Positions 12,901 to 23,807 of a stretch of 64,000 nt of DNA are shown here, piece by piece. A program made the position numbers and the translations under genes. A model generated the notes under the pieces. It was given only the letters and a program-made list of their open reading frames with translations. It was not told the origin of the DNA and did no database searches. The DNA is from Anaeramoeba flamelloides (Eukaryota; Metamonada; Anaeramoebidae). The DNA lies in the NCBI GenBank assembly GCA_027625915.1, contig JANTQA010000070.1, positions 9,925,001 through 9,989,000 of the forward strand. Direction: 5' to 3'. Every line of letters begins with the position of its first letter. The first letter of the stretch is position 1.

Positions 12901-14558
12901 TTGATATTGGAAAAAAACGTTGGGCCTCTTTGACTGAAACAGAGTTTACTTTCAAAAAAAAGTGACTTGAAAAAAATAATTTTATTTTCATGTTTTATTT
13001 GAACTTTTTAACATTCCTCTGATTTGTCAAAAGGTTTATTATAGGTTATATAGTCGATGTGCAGTTAGATGTTTTTTAAATTGTGGTAAAAGTAATTTTT
13101 TTCATTATGCGTCGATCCTGTCTGGAATTATATGTTTTGGTTTTGTTTGTCTTAATTATAATCACAAAAAAAATCACTAAAGACAGAGACTGAAAGGGTA
13201 CATTGAAATGAAGAGAGAGAAAAAAACAAGATTCCCCTCTTATTTTTGAATCAATAAAAAAACGGCCTCTGTCAATGAGCGATTGAGAAAAAAAAATAAT
13301 AAATTTTCATTCAATAAATGACAATAGAAAGAAAGTTACCTTTATCATTTTGGCCAACTGAATACAAATGACGAGATTCTGTAAGTGCAATAAAAAACGA
13401 TTCACCACAAGCAATTTTTGAGACTTTTCTTTCCATAAGACAAGTAACCATTTCGGGCTTTAAACACATTTTTCTTTCAGCCCTGAATCCGAGTTGGTAA
13501 TCATTATTTGAGCCCCAAGCGTAAATAACACCTTTAATATTTTGAACAACTTCGGTAACAGTTTCTGTTTCTTCGTTTTGATCAATTGAAATTAATTTAA
13601 TTTCTTTCTTTTCGTTTTCATTGTAGTTTTTGTTTTTGTTTTTGTTTTTGTTTTTGTCTTGGTTTTTGTTTTTGTCCTGGTTTTTGTTTTTGTCTTGGTT
13701 TTTTTTTTTGTTTTTATTTTTGTTTTTATTTTTCTTTTCATTTTGATCTTGATTTTCTAACTCGTCTTCCAATTCCAATAATTCTTTTTCTAATAAATCA
13801 TTCTCTATGTTTGATTTTTCTTCTTTTGATTTTTTTTGAAAATTTTTTTCAACTTTTTCAATTTCTTTTTCATTTTCGTTTTTTTCACTTTGGAAAGTGA
13901 ATGAGCTTATTTTCTTTCTTGTTTTTGGTTTTGAATTTTTTAAAGTACCACAGGCTAAAGCGCCATCCGGGCTTGTTTCCAGCTCTTGGGTGGCTCGAAT
14001 AATTGCATTGCGATCAAATTCAAGCTCGCCAACTAATTTTGGTACTTTTACGTTTACACTAAAATTTGGATCGTTGATTACAATGCCTGCAAACGCGTGA
14101 AGGCAGTACACAACTTTTGGCAAATTTTTTGATTCATACAGGTCTGTTGGTTCAAATAAGATTGAGTTATCAATCCCAATTTTTGAAGCATAACCGAGGA
14201 AATTTGTAATATTTTCAATAAACAAAAATTTGGAACTTTTTGCACCATGGATTTTGACTTTCTTATTTGACAGTAAATTCACTAGCTCGGATAAAAAAAT
14301 GCCGTTCGTTAACAAATCATTCAGAACATTTTTTTTTTCCCATTCTGCAGTCAGGTTTTCTTCAGAAAATAAATCTGGTTTTCCCAAGACTGCTCCTAAC
14401 CAGTTTAATATTTCCACAGAATGGCACAAATATTCATACGCTTCTAAATCTTTTCTAGCAGAAGTCATTTTGATGTTTTTTCGTGCAGTTCTCGAAATCA
14501 CAAACTTTTTTACATGTCTTGTTGATTTTCTTTTTTTAATTCTTTTTATTTTGCTCAT
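6953..14558 (-). CDS. CH-domain protein with about 14 RCC1 repeats, three exons
   Basis: Exons are 14558-13340, 9294-7246 and 7116-6953. Joined, they give 3,432 nt, 1,143 residues plus stop. Both junctions keep phase and each rebuilds an RCC1 repeat: exon 1 ends in SVGQNDKG and exon 2 opens with QLGIG; exon 2 ends in AWGTN and exon 3 gives NGQIGNG. Residues about 40-165 form a type-3-like calponin homology domain (LNWLGAVLG, then LVNLLSNKK). A Lys/Asn/Glu/Asp-rich linker follows (about 215-340). The rest contains about 14 RCC1 blades such as YSWGDNTSGQLG and YAWGTN, enough for two seven-bladed propellers. CH domains often bind actin; RCC1 propellers often act as GEFs or scaffolds, so a cytoskeletal/GTPase adaptor is inferred. 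An in-frame TTG at 14597 is not used; the first ATG is at 14558. The intron of 4,045 bp is unusual here. Confidence 0.85.
10075..10320 (+). repeat. Dispersed repeat shared with 47745-47955
   Basis: Both copies have CTTTTTGTTTT-type T-rich starts, then TTTGATCTTTTTTTTATTTT, a Lys-codon-like A run, an ATTTAC/GTTTACAA block and TTTTACAG before a final AAATAT. Non-coding, family unknown. Confidence 0.45.
11913..12118 (+). mobile_element. TA-type MITE, copy 1 (Tc1/mariner-like ends)
   Basis: Ends are CAGTCAGTTCCA and the complement near CTGGCTG, flanked by TA on both sides. Inner arms repeat the motif AAGGCACAAA, and the centre is asymmetric, which allows orientation. It is non-coding and sits in intron 1 of the CH-RCC1 gene. 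The TA duplication and the CAGT...CCACTTTTA end resemble Tc1/mariner elements. Confidence 0.8.
12300..12960 (+). repeat. Dispersed repeat, copy 1 (with 12564-12692 inserted)
   Basis: Shares ordered blocks with 16755-17240 and 30440-30870, such as ATAGATATTAGAAGAAA, AAAACGAACATTGTTGTTTT and CAATTCTTTGAT. No coding sequence is conserved. Family unknown. Confidence 0.55.
12564..12692. repeat. Palindromic repeat, copy 1
   Basis: AATTTTCCACTTCATTTTC at the left pairs with GAAAATGAAGTAAAAAAT at the right. The centre, CCAACACACATCGTCTGGGG, matches the copy at 23.85 kb. The related repeat at 16.75 kb lacks this segment, so it looks like an insertion into an older repeat. Confidence 0.6.
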
Positions 14559-15222
14559 TTTGTTTTTTTTTCCAAAAGATAAAGAAAGAAAAGACAAAAA
14601 ATGAATTGAATTTTCGTTACCAGAATCTCATGATTTTTACCAGTATGTTGGAGTTTGAATTTTGGAAAATGTCAAACAATTCCCAATACTTTTTCAGTAA
14701 CAACTTTGGGAAAGTCAATCTTTTTTTGAATTACTGGGTGGCCTTGTAATTAGTGTTTTTTTTTTTCTTATTTAAGTGGGTTTGCTTCAACACATAGAAG
14801 TCAAGAAATAACTTGTTTTAATATTGAATATAAAAAGATTACCATCAAAGAAAAAATAACAAATTGGTTTTAATTGGAAAATCGAAGGAAAAAGAGAAAA
14901 TTTGTGAAATATTTTTTTTTACTTTTTTGTTCACTGATCAATGAGGATATCAGAAACTGATAATCCTCAAACTTGGTTACTACCTTTTACTAAAATCTTG
15001 TGGCTAATTCTTCTTGAATAAGAAAATCATATCAAAGTATCATAAAATTCAAAAAATTCTATTTTTCTCTAAACTTTACAATTTAAGTAAAAATTAGGGA
15101 AAAATAAATAGAATTAAATTTTGGTTTTAATTTGTTTTTTTGGATTCTTTTTGGATTCATTTTTAATTCTATTAATGATTCTAATTTTTGAACTTACTAT
15201 AATTTTTTAAAAAAGATCAATT

Positions 15223-15423
15223 TGAGTCAGTTCCACTTTTAAGAATCAAACTTTCCAGAAAATTTAAGGCACAAAAAAACTTCAAATTAAGGCACAAAAA
15301 ATTCAAATACTAATAAAATAATTTGTGAAAAAAAAAAAATTCCAAACAGTGTGTGTTAATTTGGGATTTTTATTTGGACCTTGAATTTCCTGAAACTTTG
15401 TGTATTAAAAGATGGGCTGGCTG
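15223..15423 (-). mobile_element. TA-type MITE, copy 2, diverged
   Basis: Same family as 25559-25754 but in the opposite orientation, with GAGTCAGTTCCACTTTTAAG at the left and GGCTGGCTG-TA at the right. It has many substitutions, so it is an older copy. Confidence 0.7.
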
Positions 15424-16178
15424 TAAATAAGCGGTTAATCATGGATTAATTTCCTTGTCAGAAAGTATTTTCTCACCAAAAATGATGTGGTTTGATTTGA
15501 CTTCTTTTGGTTAAAAAAAATACATTAAAATAAAAAAAAAATAATTCAAAAAATCCCATGTTAAAATTTCTACTTTCATAAAATTAACAAAATTCCAAAT
15601 ATAGAAAAATAAAAATGATCTTTAAACAGGTGTGAAGATAGAATGTTGTTAATAATGAAGTGTATTTTGATTTAAGAGATCAATTAAGATTTTCATATAT
15701 TTAGCCAAAATTAGATCATAGTAAATGAAATATTCCAAATATGATTTTTGAGTCCATAGATTTTTTTAATATAAAATAGTTTGGTTACTACCGATATTTA
15801 GTTTGAAAAATGATTTTTATAAAAAAAAATGAAATAAAGTACTCACAAACGTTTTTTTTTTTTTGATTGAAATTATTAATAAAATTTAAGATGACCAGAT
15901 ATTATATTCACTATTACTAAATTTTGGTTAAATAAATGGAAATCTTTATTTATCCCCAAAATTATAAAAACTTTATTTTTTACAGCATTCATATTTACAC
16001 TTATGTAATTTTATTAAATTACCTAATACTGAAATTTATTGAATGTGAAACAATTTTTTTTCTTTTGTTGTTTGATTTATTGAAGTTTATTTGTGGTTAT
16101 TTTTAGCACTCTTGATTTGTCTTGACTGGTCCATTTTAAAAGTAGAAAGAATGTAAAAAAAACTTTTTTTCTCAAAAA

Positions 16179-16403
16179 ATGTCTAAAATCCATACCTTTG
16201 AACTTACACGGTTTTATGAATGTTATAATTCAAAGTCATTTAAATTGGAAATAAGATGGTGTAAGTTGGTGATTTTTTCTAACTAAATTTGATTTCTACA
16301 TTGTCTGTATATACAAACCTTTCTTATAGTGGGTATTGATTTATTTTTAATTAATGCTGATGAATTCACAAAAGATTTTTTCACTTTTTTGTCAACTTTC
16401 TAA
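16179..16403 (+). CDS. Candidate two-exon small protein (51 aa), unknown
   Basis: An ATG at 16179 opens an 82-nt exon ending at 16260 before a consensus GTAAGT donor. The acceptor TTATAG ends at 16329, and the second exon runs to TAA at 16401-16403. Phase is kept and gives 51 residues, beginning MSKIHTFELTRFYECY and including GIDLFLINADEF. Composition is mixed, unlike the Phe/Lys-rich chance frames nearby. The intron would be 69 bp, shorter than those in the firm genes here (105 bp or more). I do not recognise it. It could be a real small gene, the start of a longer one, or a decayed fragment; it lies between two repeat copies. Confidence 0.3.
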
Positions 16404-16754
16404 TTTGAAAATGTTTTTATGAGTTTTTTGGGAAGAATTCCATTGATCTAAATTTGTTGAAAACTTGTAAATTAGTTTATATCTTTACTTTTTTTGCTGG
16501 AAAAATAATATTTTGGAAGTAGGCTAAAAAAATAGAAAAAAATGGGAAATTTAACCAAAAAGTTTAAATAATTTATTTGAATTTACGAGTATTAAGTAAT
16601 TTAAAAATTGTTATTGATTTTTTGTTTTTCAATTCCAAACAAGTTTTTTTTATCATAAAATTAAATTTTTACAATTGGAATTAAACATATTCAAAATAAA
16701 TCATTTTCCAGTCAAAATGGTATAGTTGTGGTGGTATATTCTATGATTTTAGAG

Positions 16755-17240
16755 GGTTTTAATAGATATTAGAAGAAATAATTTATTTTAGAATATAATA
16801 ATTAGAAATCATTTTTTGAACTTTTTTCAATTTTTCTTTTTTTTTTTTTCGTGAATGTATAATATTTTTGTAATTTTTTTTTTGAAGGCCTAATAACCAA
16901 GAAAAAAACTTTATATTTTAATGTTATTAAAACAATGGAAATGATTTCAGAAAAATCATATTTATTTCTATTATGATTTTTGTTGATCTTCAAATACCAG
17001 ATCAAAACGAACATTGTTGTTTTTCTCAATAGTTTCCTAAGAATTTTGGGTTTTTCTATTTTTATGAAAATATTATGGACATATTTGTTTTGTTTAATAA
17101 GCATACAAACAATTCTTTGATGTTTATTATTCTACTTATTTCTTATTTAATCTTCAAAGGCTAAAATTATAAAAAATATTCGATATTTGAAAAAAATGTT
17201 GAACGAACCACTTTGACTGATTCAAAGTTTAATTCAATTT
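16755..17240 (+). repeat. Dispersed repeat, copy 2
   Basis: Matches 12300-12960 in order and orientation without the palindromic segment, and passes directly from CTTCAAATACCAGATC to AAAACGAACATTG. It acts as a natural empty site for that insertion. Confidence 0.55.
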
Positions 17241-17559
17241 CTATTTTAGATAGCGATTTTATATAAAAAATTAAAAAAACTCTTTGGAAACTTTGATAAA
17301 AGTTATATTTTCTATGATATCCAATTAAAATAAACTCAAAAAGTTATTTTAAACTTTTCCATAAGCTAAGAGTGAGAAGACGAAGAAAAAAAAAAAAAAA
17401 TAATAATCAAAATTGAAGAAGAAATCCAAATTTTAAAAAGTGAAAAACATTATTTATTTAAGAGGAAATGATAATGGATGTTAAACGTTAACTTATCATT
17501 TTTGATAAAAAAAAACAATAAAACAGTAAAACTGAAATAGTAAAAATTTAGGATCTTAT

Positions 17560-17994
17560 TTAATTTTTTTCAGATCCTTCTTTCTTTTTTGGTCTTAAAG
17601 CTTCATGGATGAATGGAATAACACCTCCTTCATGAATTGTAACACCATCAAGAAGTTTTCCAAGTTCGTCATCAGATTTGATAGCTAATTGGACATGTCT
17701 TGGGAGGATTCTTTGCTTTTTGTTATCAATAGCAGCGTTTCCTGCCAATTCAAGTAATTCTGCAGTCAAGTATTCAAGAACGGCTGCCATGTAAACTGGA
17801 GCACCAGCACCAACTCTGTTAGCATATTTTCCTTCTCTTAAATGTCTATGGATACGACCAACTGGGAATTGAAGACCGGCTTTGAATGATCTTGAGACTG
17901 GTTTTGCTTTTGGTTTCTTTTCGCCTTTTTTTAAGTATTTTTGGGCATCTTTTCTTGTTTCCATCATTGTTGACATTCTTTTGGCTTTGGACAT
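17560..17994 (-). CDS. Histone H2A
   Basis: A single exon of 144 residues. The histone fold carries the H2A signature [20 protein letters not shown], then VGAGAPVY and [16 protein letters not shown], and the acidic-patch segment SDDEL. The L1 loop and RVGAGAPVY are canonical H2A; the [11 protein letters not shown] end recalls H2A.Z. There is no C-terminal SQ-acidic-hydrophobic motif, so it is not an H2A.X. The N-terminal tail (about 36 residues, beginning [17 protein letters not shown]) is long and lacks the usual SGRGK start. It would pair with H2B in the nucleosome. It is divergent from H2B at 19627, and its upstream 250 bp is an inverted copy of the H2B upstream region. The call to H2A is firm; variant status is open. 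Confidence 0.96.
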   Translation of the reverse strand: MSKAKRMSTMMETRKDAQKYLKKGEKKPKAKPVSRSFKAGLQFPVGRIHRHLREGKYANRVGAGAPVYMAAVLEYLTAELLELAGNAAIDNKKQRILPRHVQLAIKSDDELGKLLDGVTIHEGGVIPFIHEALRPKKKEGSEKN

Positions 17995-18243
17995 TTTAAT
18001 TGTTTGTTTTTGATTTGTTGTAAATTAAAAAAAATGAATTTTGTTTTTCGAATATTTTGTTTTAAATCAAATTATCCCAAACTTTTTTAAATCTGATTCA
18101 AAGAATAAATTTGTTTTAATTGTTTAAGTTCGCTTAAATAACTTTCATTTGTTTTGATACTTTTTGAATTTTTATTTTTTTGATATTTTGAAAAATTATT
18201 AATTGAAGAAAATAAACCAATAATTTTCCGATTTTAAAAATTA
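17995..18243 (-). promoter_or_regulatory. H2A upstream region, left arm of an inverted promoter repeat
   Basis: Reading outward from the H2A start codon, this stretch matches the reverse complement of 19382-19626 almost base for base, with scattered differences and small indels. Shared blocks include TTTTTGATTTGTTGTAAATT near the start codon, TTTTTTAAATCTGATTCA in the middle and a CCAAT-type box, AATAAACCAATAATTT, near the distal end. The match begins at the base next to the ATG, so it covers the 5' UTR and the putative core promoter. Confidence 0.85.
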
Positions 18244-19381
18244 ACTTTTAATGGTTGTGTTAGTTTTTTTTGTAAAGCTTTTCAGGAAATTGAGCAAAAT
18301 TAAAGTGATAATTAAACCAAATACCCTTTGTTCTTCAAAAAAATATCAAATACAAAGTACTTCTTGCTTCTTTATTATTAAAACATCATAGGAAACAATT
18401 AAGATGATAATTACTTAAAAATGTAGAAAAAATTATTTGTTTTGGAATAACGAACAGGATATTTAAAATATATAAATTTTTTATATACAGTTTAAAAACA
18501 ATATTAAAACCCTTTGATATTATTAAATGATTTTTTCAATTACAGGTTTGTTAGTACAAAATAAGTAAAAAATTAACTTTAAATTGTAAATTACTCAGTA
18601 TAAAGTTAAATACAAAATCTATGTTTTTAATTACTAAAGTCTTTTCAGAAGATTTTATATCAATAATTTCTGTATCTAAAGATCTTTGAAAACCAAAAAG
18701 CTCACAACCAAAAACGACTAACAAATTCAATTAAATGTTTTGAAAATTTTTACTTTATTTTTTATACAAGCTTAGAATAATTCATTTCTATTGGACTAAA
18801 GGATAAGAAACTTTGTAAATTTGTAGTTCTTCTAAAATTTCAATTTCGGTGGATGTTATAAAAGTAGAGTGAAGAGATCTTTAAAAATTGAAATTGAACC
18901 AAAAATTTGCCTATTTATTTTTGACTATTTATATTCAACAGCCAAATATTTAAAACTAACAAGAAAACGATCCAGGCTGTTCTTTATATTTTATAATTAG
19001 GTATATAATGGTGAATAATCTAATTCATTAAATAATTGAACAAGAAAGGTATTTTTAGAAAACACTTCAAAAAATACGATAAATAGATTTTGATTAAAAA
19101 AAAATTATTTTAAATCAGTGTTACAACAATCAGATTTCAACTAATTCCAAGCATCAAAAAACGTTATTGAAAAAAATTCAAAGAATCCATTACAACGGTT
19201 AATTTAATGGTTTTGACAAAATCTCAATAAGATTTGACTTTATTTTTATGATTTTTTTTTTTCAAGATCCTCCAAATTTTTGTGTGATAATTTTTTTCAA
19301 AAACAATAAACGACAAAGAATATTATTACACAACAAAACCTCGTCAGTCTATTTTTCACAATTTATGAAGAAAAAAATATC
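18244..19381. other. Central spacer between the inverted histone promoter arms
   Basis: These 1.1 kb are AT-rich and show no open frame, no clear repeat and no visible inverted symmetry, so the duplication appears to stop at the arms. Confidence 0.4.
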
Positions 19382-19626
19382 ATTTTTAAATCGGGAAATT
19401 ATTGGTTTATTTTTGAACAATTAATAATTTTTCAAAAAATCAAAAAAATAAAAATTCAAAAAGAATCAAATGAAATAAAATTTATTCTACAAACTTAAAC
19501 CATTAAAACAAATTGAACTCTGAATCAGATTTAAAAAAGTTTGAATTTATTTGATTTAAAACAAAATTTTCGAATAACAAAATTCATTTTTTTTAATTTA
19601 CAACAAATCAAAAATAAACAATTCAA
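19382..19626 (+). promoter_or_regulatory. H2B upstream region, right arm of an inverted promoter repeat
   Basis: This is the mirror partner of 17995-18243. On the H2B strand it has AAATTATTGGTTTATT (inverted CCAAT box), then GAATCAGATTTAAAAAA, then AATTTACAACAAATCAAAAA just before the ATG. Similarity by eye is roughly 85-90% over about 245 bases, far above chance even for AT-rich DNA. Confidence 0.85.
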
Positions 19627-19971
19627 ATGTCCAAAAAAACAGTTAACAAAGAAGACGAAACCAAAAAAAGAAAAAGAAGAGTAGAAACATACTCAACATA
19701 TGTATACAAAGTCTTAAAACAAGTCCATCCAGAAATTGGTATCTCTAACAAAGCAATGAGGATCATGAATTCCTTTGTGATGGATGTCTTTGAAAGACTT
19801 GCAATGGAAGCCTCTAACTTGGCTAGATTCAACAAAAGAGGAACAATCACATCCAGGGAAGTCCAATCTGCAACACGATTATTATTACCTGGTGAACTTG
19901 CAAGACATGCTGTTTCTGAAGGAACAAAAGCTGTCACTAAATACTCAAATGCTACCCACAAAGATGATTAA
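19627..19971 (+). CDS. Histone H2B
   Basis: A single exon of 114 residues. It has the H2B core: [19 protein letters not shown], then [35 protein letters not shown] and [13 protein letters not shown]. The Lys of AVTKYS matches the H2B ubiquitination site linked to transcription. The basic tail (KKRKRR) is short, and the C-terminus adds NATHKDD. It forms the H2A-H2B dimer with the neighbour's product. It is divergent from H2A, 1,632 bp away, through two near-identical inverted promoter arms, which fits balanced co-expression. No intron is visible. Confidence 0.97.
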   Translation: MSKKTVNKEDETKKRKRRVETYSTYVYKVLKQVHPEIGISNKAMRIMNSFVMDVFERLAMEASNLARFNKRGTITSREVQSATRLLLPGELARHAVSEGTKAVTKYSNATHKDD

Positions 19972-20832
19972 ATTATTTAAATTCTATTAAAATTATCTTT
20001 CGAAAACTTTTAATTTAAAACCTTTCTTCTAATTTGATGAAAAGTCTGAAATAATAAACATTTTTGATCTAATTTTTAATTTTTTCTTTCTTTTTATTTT
20101 TTGGCTTACAATTGTGGAAAAAAAGTGAAACAGGAAAAAAAGTGAAAAACGGTTTTAATTTAGAAACATTAATAGAACCTGAAAATTCAAAGGAAGATCA
20201 ATTAAAAAAAGAATAAAGAAATAAATGAAGACAAAATTAAGTATTCAGTAAAATAACAGTTTTTTAATACTGTCTTTTGGTATGTGTTTTCTTTTGTTTG
20301 GTCAATTATTAAAAATTTGTATAAAAAATTGACTATTTTTGAGATCTACAAAATCATACAGACAATTTTGATAAATCGAGTAGATTTAAATTGTATTTGT
20401 TGGGTTGATTAAAAATAATATAATGGGTTATTATTTGAAGTTAATTTGTTTCTTCTTTTTATTGATTTCACTTTTCATTTTTAGTAAAGTTCCCAATGAA
20501 AAATAGATTTGAACTTTTTTTTCCTAAACGGATAACTTTAAATTTTTATAAGAATGAAACGCTATTTTTTATAAAAATTCGCTTAGAAGTTCGAATAGAA
20601 AAATATTTTTAATTTAAAGGTAAAAAAAGGAATTCAAAATACACAATATAGGTTTCATCTTATTTATTTGGTTTAAAGTAGTAACAATCATAAAGTCAAA
20701 ATTTTCACTTTTTACATATTATCAAAAGAGGCTTCGAAAATAAACCATTTTACTTTGTTAGTGTATTATTGATTTTTTGCTTTCAAAGATATTCCTGAAA
20801 AAAAATTATTAATATTTTTTGGTTTTAACATA

Positions 20833-21853
20833 CAGCCAGTTCAACTTTTAAGGCACACATTTTCAATGGGATTTAAGAAATAAAAAAAAATACCCAAATT
20901 AAGCACATTCTTTGTAATTTTTTTTTTAACAGAAACTATTTTCCACGAATCCAAATTTTATGCCTTGGGGATAAGTGTCACCATATATTTGTTTGTAATC
21001 AAAGTATGTTGTAATTGGGTATAAATGATCTTCATGTACGATGGTTCAATAGATCTTTAAAAATCTATGAGAAATCTTATTGCACAAATAATTGTTACAT
21101 TTTTGACTAATACTCACAATTAAAAATTTTCTTTTAGTAATTTTTTTTTTATATTCCTTTTCGAAAATCTTAAACTAGAAACTTTAATTAATAGTATTCC
21201 AATATTTAACAATCCAGATAGAGAACTTACAAGAGTAACTATTTTTATAATTTTTAAATTCCAAAGATTTACTCAATAATCATCAAACATAAAAAAAACC
21301 CAAAGACTGATTATTTTTTTTCCCTTTTATAAAGATAATTGGAATATCAATATATTTTCATGCTTTCAGTAATAATTGGCCAAAAAAATATTTGTCGATT
21401 ATTTGATTATTTAAAAAAAATGAATTTTTTAACGATTAATCTAGATTTCACGACAAATTTATCAAAGATATTTTGCAACGTTGGATTCTTAATATTGATG
21501 ACTCAACCTTTAAATGAGTGATGAAATACAGTTTTTTATCTGAAATTGTTGATTTTTTTTTTTAATATAAGGATCATTTTTAATTGATTAGATCAACTTA
21601 TATTACTACTTGACTAATTGATTTTTTAGGGACATTTAGACAATGTAACACTAATATGGTTTAAACCCAATAACAACATATTTTGATCTTAAGCCCCCTT
21701 ATTATTTGGCACCCACCCCTTTAGGCACCAAATTTGTATTCTAGTAAAATAGTTTGTGTTAATAAAAATTCCAAAGAATCTGCTTAATTTGGGTATTTTT
21801 TTTTATTTCTTAAATTCCGTTGAAAGTTTGTATCTTAAAAGTGGAACGGAATT
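20833..21853 (+). mobile_element. 1.02-kb TA-flanked composite element with long TIRs of the MITE family
   Basis: TA flanks both ends. The first about 140 bases and the last about 150 bases are inverted copies of one another. They share changes not found in the short MITEs, such as TTAAGAAATAAAAA followed by TACCCAAATTAAGCA. The inside holds a 61-codon open frame (21339-21521) of no known family. It looks like a longer, non-autonomous or decayed member of the family. Confidence 0.6.
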
Positions 21854-23442
21854 TAGAACTTTTTTAATTTTATTAACCAATGAAATGGAAACTAAAAACA
21901 ACCATCGTATACACCAAGTGTATAATTAATAGCAAACAAATAACTATTTAATATTCACCAAACAACGAACTTAAAAAATTATTAAACTACCGAAAAAAGA
22001 TGTGATTTGATTTTCTAATCCATATAGAATTTTTTTTTTAACATCTGGTAAAACTTTTCAAAAAAGTTTCAATAAATCAGAAAATGTTTTAAAAGTTCAA
22101 AAGAATAAGATAGGTTTTTTTATGAAAATTCCATAGAATTATCTAGAAAATATATTCAACATTCTTTTAAAGATGAAAAAAAAAAGCGATTTTTTATTAT
22201 ATTAATCATTAATAATGAACTATAACATACCGAAAAAAAATTTAAAACCGGTTTTAAATAAATCGGATAATAGTCAAAAAGTTCTAAAAAAACAAGATAT
22301 TTTTATTTTATGAAATTTCAAAAGAATTATCTATAAAATATATTTGATTTGTTTATAAGATAAAAAAAAAACAGTTCTTGATCATTTTATTAATAATTAA
22401 CAAACCGCCCAAACAATCAAGAAAGTTATAAAAGAAAAAAAAGCTTTTAATTAACTGTCAAAACACATCTTTAATTAATATTGCTATTCATTGACCAATA
22501 CACATTTTTTTTTTTTTTTATAAAATATTAAACAATCCAAGATAAGAATATATAAAAATTCAAATGGAACTCAAAACAATCTTTCCGAAAGCCAAATTCT
22601 ACCATAAAAAAGTGAGTAATTTTTTTTTTTTTTTTTTTTTTGATATATCACAACTGCCGGATTTGGATAATAATTACATAGAAAATAATATTCTAATAAT
22701 AACTAAATTCAAATTAAATAATATGTAAAGTTAGAAAACAAATGGATTTCATAGACCACTATGAAAAATAATACACACAAAACAAATAAATAAATTTCTC
22801 AAAAATATTTTTAATTTTGTTTTTGGTTTTGATAATTTTTTCCTCCGAAATTATCTTTGCAAAACTCGAAAAAATAAAGACTTTGGATTCTAAATTTATA
22901 GTTTAGGGAATATAACGATAACCCCCCAGATGAAAACATGTAAATTTAGTCGAAAAAAAACCCAGGAATCAAGCGATAACCCCATTGAAAATAACACATG
23001 GGCTTTTTCGTTTACATAAAATAGAAAATTTTGCAATCCAAACAATTTCCACTATTTTAATATTTCTTAGAGATCGCGCCCAAATTTGATTTTAATTATT
23101 TTATAATTTCTATTTCAAATCCATAAACACAAAATAATTCCTCAGGCTACCCGAGTTGTTTTTTACAGTTACTTAGACAATTTTAAATGCATTAAAATTT
23201 CCACTTGAACATTGGAAATTGTTTGATGTAATTTATTGTTTTCAATTTTCAAAGATCTATTTTAATTGTGATTATTTTTTATTTAAAGAATAATTAACTT
23301 TAAAACTATTTTTCTTGTCCAATTTCTTCAGAATGAAAATCTCTAGTGAGATCTGAAAATAAAATAAGATGATAACTCAACACCATTGGAGTCAGGAGCA
23401 TAGTCGTTAAGAATACCAATATATACAAAGACATGCATACAT

Positions 23443-23446
<4 letters not shown>

Positions 23447-23480
<34 letters not shown>
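23447..23480. repeat. (TA)n microsatellite
   Basis: An uninterrupted alternating AT tract of about 34 bases. Similar tracts are at 29064-29100, 46915-46939 and 60733-60755. Confidence 0.9.
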
Positions 23481-23485
<5 letters not shown>

Positions 23486-23807
23486 AATATCAATAAAAGA
23501 TCACAAATTTCAATTTCAAATGGTGTTATTATGATTCTACTTACTTAATATGCTTTAATCTCTCAAAAAAAATGTGTAATTTTTTTTCAAAGAATTTTTT
23601 TATCGAGAACCACATAATCATAAGAAACCTCGATTAAATTTACCCATTATTTATCAATAGTTTCTTTTATTCTTTAATTTACAAGAGTTTACTAAAATAG
23701 AAATACATATTTTAATTTAAAACAACTTCTTTATCCAGTGTGTATAAGTTATTAAAGAATAGAAAAGATCTTATGATGTGTTAAATTATATTACTGTTAT
23801 TTGAATT

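Larger units (their letters stand above)
9295..13339 (-). other. 4,045-bp intron 1 of the CH-RCC1 gene
   Basis: The donor is AAAG|GTAACT and the acceptor is AAATAG|GACAAC on the minus strand. It contains a TA-flanked MITE (11913-12118), a copy of the 10.1/47.8-kb dispersed repeat (10075-10320), a copy of the 12.3/16.75/30.4-kb repeat with a palindromic insert, and a G9 run at 12255-12263. No independent gene was found inside. Excision joins two halves of one RCC1 repeat in frame. Confidence 0.75.
14559..17559. other. Spacer of 3 kb with repeats and one possible small gene
   Basis: Between the CH-RCC1 start and the H2A stop, both on the minus strand. It contains a TA-type MITE (15223-15423), a dispersed-repeat copy (16755-17240) and a two-exon coding candidate (16179-16403), listed separately. 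The remainder is AT-rich without visible genes. Confidence 0.5.

Noticed and set aside
13897-14604. Plus-strand open frames of up to 124 codons
   Set aside because: They lie opposite the CH-domain exon and have no independent support.
22564-22611. Possible first exon (ATG, 16 codons, GTGAGT donor)
   Set aside because: No following exon in any phase could be found within 1.8 kb.
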